The notes beneath the pieces are model-generated. The model saw only the letters and a program-made list of their open reading frames with translations, was not told the DNA's origin and did not search any database. From the NCBI RefSeq assembly GCF_000504305.1, contig NZ_KI632512.1, positions 4,170,775 through 4,234,774 of the forward strand: a stretch of DNA of 64,000 nt, read 5' to 3'. Positions 7,617 to 14,262 of this stretch are shown here, piece after piece. The position numbers were made by a program, and so were the translations under genes. The stretch comes from Nitratidesulfovibrio termitidis HI1 (GTDB lineage: Bacteria > Desulfobacterota > Desulfovibrionia > Desulfovibrionales > Desulfovibrionaceae). Every line of letters starts with the position of its first letter. Positions within the stretch are counted from its first letter, which is position 1.

Positions 7617-9425
7617 TCAGGGCGCGTCGTGCGCAGCCAGTGCGGCGGTCTTGCGCAGCAGGTCCTGCCGGGCCAACGCGGCGGATGCCTCGCGCGCCTG
7701 TCTGGCCTTGTTTGCCGGGTGCAGATGCTCCAGCTTGATGCGGTTGCCGAAGATGTGCGCGCTGCGTGCCCGGCTGGTGGCCTGACGCAGGCTGGAATGC
7801 TGCATGTGGCGCACCCGCACCGTGCCCGCGTACCACACCGGCAACCCGGCCAGCGTGCAGCGGATGTCGCGCTCCAGGTCGTCGAACTGGCTGGGGGTGA
7901 AGCGCACGTCGAACGCGCCCACCTGCTGCACCGACGCCATGGAGACCATGTGGCAACAGCCGGAAACGGACAGGCAGGGCCGGGTATAGGCGGTGAGCAG
8001 GGTGTCCGCGCTGCCCGCCGCATTGCCGTGAATGTGCCAGTGCTCGTCAAGGTCGGCGAAGCTGCGGGTGCCCATATCCGGCGGCAGAGTGAAAAAGTCG
8101 GCGCACTGCAGCGCGTGCGGGGGCGTGTGGTCGGTGACCGCGCAGCCGATGGCGCCCCAGCCGGGCCGGGTGTGGGCTACGGCCAGCAGGCCGTCCAGCC
8201 AGCCGGGGTTCAGCAGCACGTCGTCGTCCAGAAACACGGCGTGGTCGCGCTGGCGCACTTCCGGCAAGGACAGCAGCCAATTGCGGGCGGCGGGGGCACC
8301 CACGTTCACCGGCAGGCGCACCACGCTGAACGGCGAACCCCAGTCCGCCGCCATGGTGCGGAACATGTCTTCCGTGCCGTCCTGCGAACCGTTGTCCAGC
8401 GCGAATACGGGCGCACCGCGGAAGCCCGCCGTGCGCAACGAGCGCAGGGTCTGCGCCGCAAGGTCACGCTTGTTCCAGGTATACAGCAGGATGGCGGGCG
8501 GGGCTGCGTCCGCCGGGGGGGCGGGCAGTGGGTACAGCAGATCGTGCAGCGCCAGCGTGAGGTTGGGATGGTACGGGGTCTCGCGCCACAGGGGCAGCAG
8601 CAAGGCGGCGGCGTCCGCCGCGTGGCCCTGCCTGTTCGACGAATCCAGCTGAATCAGCAGTTCGGCGCGGCGCAACGCGTACCACGGGGCAAAGGGGGAT
8701 GCGCCTTCGGGGGCGGCGTCCTGTTCCGCCAGTTGCTCCAGCCGCCGCAGGGCCTCGGCGGCGTCCAGCCGACGCACGGCCCATTCGGCGCGCAGCCTGC
8801 GGGCCACGGTTTCCGGCAGGGGCAGCGGCGTGGACAGGGCAGCACGCAGCAGGGTTTCCAGCGTGGCGTCGTCCGCAACCGGAAGCGCCGGAGAGGTAAG
8901 CTGGGCGGTTCCGTCCGTGGTCGGGACAACGGAATTTTCGTGGCGCACGCACCATTCCACGCCGCGCGCCAGCCAGAACAGGCCGTGCGCCGGGTCGGCC
9001 AGCCGGGGCAGCACCACGTCCAGCATGGCCTGCGCCGGGGCGGCTGCCGGGCCACCGTGCTGATTCAGGGTCGCATCCAGCGCGCCGAAGTCGTCGGGCA
9101 CGCGCACCCGGTCATGCACACCGGTCACCAGTTCGCGCAGGGCCGGGGCGAACGCCTGCGGGGCGTCTTCCATGATGGCGCGCAGCAGTGCGGCAAGGCG
9201 GGTGTCCAGCGGGTTGTCGCGCCAGCCCCACAAGGCCATGCCCACTCCGGCGGCCACCACGCCGGGGTCGCCCCCCGCGTTTTCGATGGCCCCGCGCGCC
9301 AGCCGGAACTGGTTGTCCGCGCCCATGGCCCCGCACTCCCACAGGGGCACGCGGTCCATGAGGGTTGCCAGCAGCGCTGCGGCCTGGGCCGGATGGGGTG
9401 CGGGAATGCCGTGCGGATGCGCCAT
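7617..9425 (-). CDS. Large family 2 glycosyltransferase with N-terminal helical region
   Basis: This protein of about 602 aa has an N-terminal half of roughly 290 residues rich in Ala/Leu helices, TPR-like but unassigned. A GT-A glycosyltransferase domain follows: PAILLYTWNKRDL, FALDNGSQDGTED, NVGAPAARNWLL, then the DXD motif VFLDDDVLLNPGW and the segment FTPSQFDDLERDIR. It is clearly homologous, along the whole catalytic part, to the divergent gene at 9530. The start is uncertain: ATG at 9425 (MAHPHGIP) fits, but no clear ribosome site precedes it. Likely role: cell-surface or protein glycosylation; specificity unknown. Confidence 0.78.
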   Translation of the reverse strand: MAHPHGIPAPHPAQAAALLATLMDRVPLWECGAMGADNQFRLARGAIENAGGDPGVVAAGVGMALWGWRDNPLDTRLAALLRAIMEDAPQAFAPALRELVTGVHDRVRVPDDFGALDATLNQHGGPAAAPAQAMLDVVLPRLADPAHGLFWLARGVEWCVRHENSVVPTTDGTAQLTSPALPVADDATLETLLRAALSTPLPLPETVARRLRAEWAVRRLDAAEALRRLEQLAEQDAAPEGASPFAPWYALRRAELLIQLDSSNRQGHAADAAALLLPLWRETPYHPNLTLALHDLLYPLPAPPADAAPPAILLYTWNKRDLAAQTLRSLRTAGFRGAPVFALDNGSQDGTEDMFRTMAADWGSPFSVVRLPVNVGAPAARNWLLSLPEVRQRDHAVFLDDDVLLNPGWLDGLLAVAHTRPGWGAIGCAVTDHTPPHALQCADFFTLPPDMGTRSFADLDEHWHIHGNAAGSADTLLTAYTRPCLSVSGCCHMVSMASVQQVGAFDVRFTPSQFDDLERDIRCTLAGLPVWYAGTVRVRHMQHSSLRQATSRARSAHIFGNRIKLEHLHPANKARQAREASAALARQDLLRKTAALAAHDAP

Positions 9426-9529
9426 GCGTGTTGCCGGGATGCGGGTTGGCGGGATACAACGCGCCAAAACGTGTGCCTGTTGCGGCACGCGGATCGACCG
9501 ATGCGGCACTGTGGGCGGTAACGCCCGGA

Positions 9530-11254
9530 ATGTCAATTGAACCCGCCGGAGCCCCCGTGACCTCTCCCGCCCTTGCCCGCCCCCGCTGGCGCGATTTGCC
9601 CCGCGACCTCGCCGCCGCCCTGCTCAAGGGCGGGGTGGGGCAGTTGCACCTTGTCGGCATTGCCGAATCGGCCCTTGCGGCCATGAACACGCCGGAAGGC
9701 GCCGCATACGGACCCGCCGACCTGTTCTTGCTGGGGGGCGACGCCCTGTGCGCCGCGTGGGAGGCCGACCCGCTGGACGGGCGCACGGCGGGGCAACTGG
9801 TGGCGCTGCACAAGGCCCGGCCCTTCCTGCCCACGCCCGTGTTCCGGGTGGCGGAATTGCTGACCACTCTGGACGTGTCCCCGCCGGATGCCGAAGTGCG
9901 CCAACTGGTCCAGTTGCTCCAGCAGCGCGACGCCGATGCCTCGTGCCGGTTGCTGGACCGCCAGCGCCGCGCTCGACCGGGCAACACCTTCTGGCTGCGG
10001 CAGGGCATGGTTGTGGGCATGACCGAGGCCCGCCACCAGTGGCTGGACGCGTGGCTGTCCGGGCTGCCCTCCGGATTGCGGGACGGGGGAAATATCCCCG
10101 CTCCCATTGTCGCCGCCCTGCGGGGCGACGTGGCCTTCGCGCGTGGGGATATGGCCGGGGCCGCCGCCCTATACGCCACTGCGTGCAAGGGGCTGCCGCT
10201 GCCCACGTGGAAGGTCCGGCACGCCGAATCCCTGTACCGCGCGGGTGACCGTGACGGCGCTGTGGCCCTGTGGCGCACTGCTGCCGCCATCCGCCCCTGG
10301 CAGATCAATCTTCTGCTGCGCTGCGACGACGTGGCGAAAGGGCGCGACCTGCCGGGCGACCTGCCCGCCGGGCGCGGCGCGGTGCTGTTCTACACCTGGA
10401 ACAAGGCCGAGTGCATCGACGAAGCCTTGGCCTCCGTGGCTGCGTCCGACCTTGGCGATGCCCGCGTGGTGGTGCTGGACAACGGCTGCACCGACGCCAC
10501 CCCCGCCGTGCTGGCCCGCTGGGCGGAACGCGTTCCCGCTCGTTTGGGCGAGCGGCTGCACACCGTCACCCTGCCGCTGAACATCGGCGCGCCCCCCGCC
10601 CGCAACTGGCTGTTGACCCTGCCGGAAGTGCGCGCCTGCGACTGGGTGGCCTTTCTGGACGACGACGCCACCGTGCCGTCTGACTGGCTGCGTCTGTTTG
10701 GTGCCGCCATGACCGCCCACCCCGCCGCCAATGTCTACGGCTGCCGCGTGGTGGATTATTCGGTCCCCATGCTGCTCCAGTCCGTGGACCTGCATCTGGA
10801 CCCCGGCGGCGACATGGCCGCCGCGCCGGAAAACGCCCCCGGCTACCGCCGCCGGTTCTCCGTTTCCGACCTGCATTTGCAGGAACTGGACTTCGGCCAG
10901 TTTTCCTACCAGCGCCCGTGCGTGTCCGTGACCGGCTGCTGCCACCTGTTCCGCCGGGCCGTGTTCGACGCCGTGGGTCCCTTCGACCTGCGCTACGCCC
11001 CCAGCCAGTACGACGATCTGGAACACGACCTGCGCCGCAGCCTGCGTCGCGACCTGCCTGTCTATCAGGGGCATCTGGCCGTGCGCCACATGAAGCGCAC
11101 CGGCCGCGCCGCCTGGACCGACCCCGCCCAGTTCTCCAATGCCTGGGCCAACATGTACAAGCTTCAGTACCGCTACACCCGACCCGATTTCGATACCCTG
11201 CGCCAGCACGACCATGCCGCCCTGCTGGCGGATGTGGAAGCAAGAGGTTTTTGA
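9530..11254 (+). CDS. Large family 2 glycosyltransferase, paralogue of the divergent neighbour
   Basis: This protein of about 574 aa repeats the architecture of the gene at 7617: an N-terminal helical region of about 280 residues, then a GT-A domain. Visible motifs are AVLFYTWNKAE, VVVLDNGCTDAT, NIGAPPARNWLL, the DXD-type AFLDDDATVPSDW, VSVTGCCHLF and YAPSQYDDLEHDLR. The shared YTWNK, GAPxARNWLL and PSQxDDLExD motifs show duplication. The two genes diverge from a gap of only about 100 bp that must hold both promoters. ATG at 9530 is the best start, with no strong ribosome site; a GTG nine codons later is possible. Confidence 0.78.
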   Translation: MSIEPAGAPVTSPALARPRWRDLPRDLAAALLKGGVGQLHLVGIAESALAAMNTPEGAAYGPADLFLLGGDALCAAWEADPLDGRTAGQLVALHKARPFLPTPVFRVAELLTTLDVSPPDAEVRQLVQLLQQRDADASCRLLDRQRRARPGNTFWLRQGMVVGMTEARHQWLDAWLSGLPSGLRDGGNIPAPIVAALRGDVAFARGDMAGAAALYATACKGLPLPTWKVRHAESLYRAGDRDGAVALWRTAAAIRPWQINLLLRCDDVAKGRDLPGDLPAGRGAVLFYTWNKAECIDEALASVAASDLGDARVVVLDNGCTDATPAVLARWAERVPARLGERLHTVTLPLNIGAPPARNWLLTLPEVRACDWVAFLDDDATVPSDWLRLFGAAMTAHPAANVYGCRVVDYSVPMLLQSVDLHLDPGGDMAAAPENAPGYRRRFSVSDLHLQELDFGQFSYQRPCVSVTGCCHLFRRAVFDAVGPFDLRYAPSQYDDLEHDLRRSLRRDLPVYQGHLAVRHMKRTGRAAWTDPAQFSNAWANMYKLQYRYTRPDFDTLRQHDHAALLADVEARGF

Positions 11255-11299
11255 GACAGGAAGAGAAGAGAATCGGGGCGGGGGAGGAAACCTTTTGAA

Positions 11300-11303
11300 A
11301 AAG
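11300..11303. repeat. Target-site duplication AAAG, left copy
   Basis: AAAG abuts the left IS end (TGTAATGCCCCCC, from 11304). The same four bases follow the right end at 12429-12432. IS3-family elements duplicate 3-4 bases at the target. Confidence 0.75.
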
Positions 11304-11321
11304 TGTAATGCCCCCCTTAAA

Positions 11322-12107
11322 TCAAGCGGCCTTTAAGGGAGAATTCCGCCAGGTTTTGTTTGCCTGCTGATGGACGCCTTGCGGAGTCTTCCAGCCAAGC
11401 GCCGAATGCAGGTATGTGGTGTTGAAGTTTTCTATCCAGTCAGAGAGGGCGCGGTCGAGGTGTTCCAGGCTACGCCATTCGTGCAGCCAGAAGAGCTCTT
11501 CCTTGATCGTACGCATTGTCCGCTCGGTATCCGCGTTCCCTTTGGGATTGTTGTAGCTGGTAAACGCCTGCGTGATGCCGAGAGTCGCGCAGTCGCGCAT
11601 AAAAGCCGTTCCTGTCGGTTGGCAGCCGTTGTCGCTCATCAGGCTCAGGCCGTGCCCCCGGACGCCTCCGGGAAAGTGCGTCTGGATAGCCGTATCCAGA
11701 GCTCGCAGCCACTCATGGCTCCGGCTCCGGTAGTCGGCATGGTGGCCCACGATCTTCTTGGAAAACCAGTCCACCACCAGCACGATATACACCCAGCCGC
11801 CTTCCGTCATGACCTTGGTCATGTCGATGCCCCACCACTGACACGGGCGGACGGGGCGCGGCTTGCTTCCGGAAGGGGTGCGCTTTGCCCGCAAGGCTGC
11901 GCGCTTCACCCCAAGGCCATGCAGACGCATCAGGCGTGCCACTCGTTTGACGTTGATGATCAGGCCGTTTTTATACCGAAGGGTGGCCCATACGCGGCGA
12001 TAGCCCCAAAAGGGATGTTCCATTTTCAGGGACTCGATCAACGGCAAGAGTTCGGCATCGCGCTGAAGCTGGGCCTGGCCGGATCGGCGCTTGCCGCTTA
12101 CCAGTCG
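11322..12107 (-). CDS. IS3-family transposase OrfB (DDE integrase catalytic domain)
   Basis: This frame encodes the integrase part of the OrfAB transposase. It starts after the frameshift with RLVSGKRRSGQ, then an HTH_21-like segment (HPFWGYRRVWATLRY) and the rve core. The first Asp is in WGIDMTKVM, the second in SLMSDNGCQPTG, and the Glu in the segment around TERTMRTIKEELFWL. The DDE order is therefore complete. The first possible independent start is TTG at 12047, but -1 slippage on A9 in orfA is the family's usual route. The C-terminus ends TWRNSPLKAA just inside the left terminal repeat. Confidence 0.9.
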   Translation of the reverse strand, partial: RLVSGKRRSGQAQLQRDAELLPLIESLKMEHPFWGYRRVWATLRYKNGLIINVKRVARLMRLHGLGVKRAALRAKRTPSGSKPRPVRPCQWWGIDMTKVMTEGGWVYIVLVVDWFSKKIVGHHADYRSRSHEWLRALDTAIQTHFPGGVRGHGLSLMSDNGCQPTGTAFMRDCATLGITQAFTSYNNPKGNADTERTMRTIKEELFWLHEWRSLEHLDRALSDWIENFNTTYLHSALGWKTPQGVHQQANKTWRNSPLKAA

Positions 12108-12364
12108 TTTTTTTTTAACTCCAGCGTCAGTTCGCCAACGGCTTGCTTGAGTTTTTGGTTCTCTGTCGCAAGGCGTTCTTCTCGTCGGTTAGTGGCGCCC
12201 ACCTCAAAAGCCAGGGCGGCATTGGCCAACAACGTGTCGCGCCAGCGGTAATACATACCCTGAGTGATTTGATACTCACTGCAAATGCTTGCCACAGAGC
12301 GACCCTGCAATCCCTCAAGCACAATGCGGGCCTTGCTTTTGCTGTCCCAGACTCGGCGTTTCAT
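12098..12364 (-). CDS. IS3-family transposase OrfA
   Basis: This 88-aa protein has a helix-turn-helix (residues 10-45) and a coiled-coil tail (65-85). Its last sense codons run through nine consecutive A before the stop at 12098-12100. A -1 shift there leads exactly into the OrfB frame (KKRLVSGKRR). It is identical to the copy at 508-774. Confidence 0.9.
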   Translation of the reverse strand: MKRRVWDSKSKARIVLEGLQGRSVASICSEYQITQGMYYRWRDTLLANAALAFEVGATNRREERLATENQKLKQAVGELTLELKKNDW

Positions 12365-12428
12365 GCTTCCTCCAAGGATGGAAGAAAACTACCTTAACAG
12401 AGCCACCTTGTTAATGGGGGGCAGTATA

Positions 12429-12432
12429 AAAG
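12429..12432. repeat. Target-site duplication AAAG, right copy
   Basis: This matches 11300-11303 and directly follows the IS end at 12428. Confidence 0.75.
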
Positions 12433-12598
12433 GTTTTCCTCCCCCGCCCCGAACCCCACCCCCTCCATCCAAAACTTTTCAATAGGGGCAAGTTAAAAAA
12501 GTATGTTGTTGGCGTGCTTGGCCGCGCTTTGGGATAAACAGCAACACAAGCAAGGCAGATTCATCCCCCCAAATAAAAAGTTTGCGGGGGATGGGGTT

Positions 12599-12636
12599 CG
12601 GGGAAGGGGGAGCTTTTTAAAGCTCCCCCTTCCCCG
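12599..12636 (-). terminator. Terminator of trmFO (long conserved hairpin family)
   Basis: CGGGGAAGGGGGAGCTTT pairs with AAAGCTCCCCCTTCCCCG. It lies 8 bases after the trmFO stop on the minus strand. Downstream on that strand come AACCCCATCCCCCGC and AAACTTTTTATTT, the tail shared by the terminators at 24067, 35049 and 35217. Confidence 0.85.
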
Positions 12637-12643
12637 ATTCTCT

Positions 12644-13984
12644 TCAGATTTTATCCAGTGGGGGCACACCTTCCATCCATGCGGCAAAGCTGGCGCGGGC
12701 GCGTTCGGCGTACAGGGCCTTGCGGTCGCGTTTCTTGGCGCGTTGGGTCAGTTCGGGCATCAGGCCGAAGTTGACGTTGGAGGGCTGGAAGTTCTTGGCG
12801 GGGGTGCGCAGATGGTGGAGCAGCGCGCCGAGGGCGGTGTCCACGGGCGGGGCGGGCAGGTCGCGGCCCAGGGCGCGGGCGGCCAGCAGCATGCCCAGCC
12901 ACAGGCCGCAGGCGGCGGATTCCACGTAGCCTTCCACGCCGGTGATCTGCCCGGCCAGATGCACGTGGCGGTGGGGGCGCAGGGCCAGGTCGTCGGTCAG
13001 CACGAGGGGGGCGTTGACGTAGGTGTTGCGGTGCATGGAGCCGTGGCGGACGAATTCGGCATTGGCAAGGCCGGGGATCATGCGGAACACGCGTTCCTGT
13101 TCGCCGTACTTGAGCTTGGTCTGGCAGCCCACCAGGTTGTAGGCGGTGCGGTTCAGGTTTTCGGCGCGCAGTTGCACGATGGCGTAGGGGCGCTGGCCGG
13201 TGCGCGGGTCGGTGAAGCCCACGGGCTTGAACGGCCCGAAGACCAGGGTGCGCTCGCCGCGTTCGGCCAGGGCCTCGATGGGCATGCAGCCCTCGAAGTG
13301 GACTTCCTTCTCGAACTCGTGGGTGGGGGCCTTTTCGGCGGCCAGCAGGGCGGCGTGAAAGGCCTCGTATTCCTCGCGGTTCATGGGGCAGTTCAGGTAG
13401 TCGCCTTCGCCCTCGTCGTAGCGCGACCCCTGAAAGGCGATGGAAGTATCGATGGATTCTGCGGCGATGATGGGCGCGATGGCGTCGTAAAAATACAGGT
13501 GGCGCGAACCGACAACCTCGGCCAGCGATGCGGCCAGCGGCTCGCTGGCCAGCGGTCCGGCGGCCACCACGGCCACGTCGGCGGCGGTCAGTTCCGGCGC
13601 GTGGATGGAGGAAATTTCGCGGCGCACCACGGTGATGTTCGGTTCCGCCTCCATGGCCTCGGTCATGCGCCGGGCAAACAGCTCGCGGTCCACCGCAAGG
13701 GCCTTGCCCGCAGGCACGCGGGTGGCCTCGGCCACCTGCATGACCAGGCTGTCCAGTTCGCGCATCTCCTGCTTCAGCAGCCCCACGCCGGATGCGATGT
13801 CGTCCGAGCGCAACGAGTTGGAACACACCAGTTCGGCAAGATCCGGGCTGGTGTGGGCCGGGGAATAGGCCTGGGGCTTCATTTCGTACAGGGTGACGGC
13901 AACCCCGGCGCGGGCGAGCCTGCGGGCGCATTCGCAGCCTGCAAGGCCCCCCCCGGCGATGGCGGCGGTGACGAGAGCGGTCAA
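12644..13984 (-). CDS. trmFO: Methylenetetrahydrofolate--tRNA-(uracil-5-)-methyltransferase TrmFO
   Basis: This 446-aa flavoprotein makes 5-methyluridine at position 54 of the tRNA T loop. It uses methylenetetrahydrofolate and FADH2 instead of SAM. The N-terminal FAD-binding motif is AIAGGGLAGCECA, and the family regions CSNSLRSDD, PMNREEYEAFHAAL, FEGCMPIEALAERG and ITGVEGYVESAA are all present, so the enzyme looks complete. I choose TTG at 13984: it lies five bases after GGAGG and gives the family's typical start just before the GxGxxG loop. The longer ATG-initiated frame adds 41 unrelated residues. It is downstream of the glucan phosphorylase on the same strand but separated by a terminator. 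Confidence 0.92.
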   Translation of the reverse strand: MTALVTAAIAGGGLAGCECARRLARAGVAVTLYEMKPQAYSPAHTSPDLAELVCSNSLRSDDIASGVGLLKQEMRELDSLVMQVAEATRVPAGKALAVDRELFARRMTEAMEAEPNITVVRREISSIHAPELTAADVAVVAAGPLASEPLAASLAEVVGSRHLYFYDAIAPIIAAESIDTSIAFQGSRYDEGEGDYLNCPMNREEYEAFHAALLAAEKAPTHEFEKEVHFEGCMPIEALAERGERTLVFGPFKPVGFTDPRTGQRPYAIVQLRAENLNRTAYNLVGCQTKLKYGEQERVFRMIPGLANAEFVRHGSMHRNTYVNAPLVLTDDLALRPHRHVHLAGQITGVEGYVESAACGLWLGMLLAARALGRDLPAPPVDTALGALLHHLRTPAKNFQPSNVNFGLMPELTQRAKKRDRKALYAERARASFAAWMEGVPPLDKI

Positions 13985-14152
13985 GATGTCCTCCGGAAGG
14001 GCTGGGCGGATGGGATGAAGGCGGCCTGCGGCGCGGCGGGCGCGCCAAGCCTGCGGGTGAGGTAGGGCATTTCCGTCCGGCAGGCAAGCGGGGGCAGGGC
14101 CGGGCAAGGGACGGTATGGTGTGTCGCGGGGGGGCAGCAGCCGGAGACGGCT

Positions 14153-14183
14153 CCGGGGCCGCTGACGAGGTCAGCGGCCCCGG
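14153..14183 (-). terminator. Hairpin downstream of the glucan phosphorylase gene
   Basis: The arms CCGGGGCCGCTGAC and GTCAGCGGCCCCGG form a near-perfect 14-bp stem 80 bases after the phosphorylase stop on the minus strand. No U tract is evident, so termination may be partial. Confidence 0.5.
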
Positions 14184-14262
14184 CCGTCGGGACAAGCGGA
14201 TAGGGGGGCAGGGGGGCGGTTTAACCCCGCATGACGGCCCGTTCCGGTGGGCAACGCCGGGG

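Larger units (their letters stand above)
11304..12428 (-). mobile_element. IS3-family insertion sequence, copy B, complete (about 1125 bp)
   Basis: The element is bounded by imperfect inverted repeats: the left end reads TGTAATGCCCCCCTTAA, and the right end read inward is TATACTGCCCCCCATTAA. It is flanked by AAAG direct repeats. It holds orfA and orfB on the minus strand with a slippery A9 run (12108-12116) at the junction, the normal IS3 design. Both reading frames are intact, so it may be active. It is nearly identical to copy A at 1-838. Confidence 0.93.
11274..12451 (+). terminator. Terminator of the 9530 glycosyltransferase, split by IS copy B
   Basis: The left arm CGGGGCGGGGGAGGAAACC with its loop lies at 11274-11303, and the right arm GGTTTTCCTCCCCCGCCCCG lies at 12432-12451. 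If the IS and one copy of the AAAG duplication are removed, they join into one long hairpin 20 bases after the gene. The hairpin is followed by the family tail (C-rich stretch and AAAACTTTT at 12470-12480). The IS sits in the loop, so readthrough now enters the element. Confidence 0.8.

Noticed and set aside
7617-11254. Pseudogene or frameshift in the glycosyltransferase pair
   Set aside because: Both frames are continuous and retain the DXD and acceptor motifs; only the start codons are uncertain.
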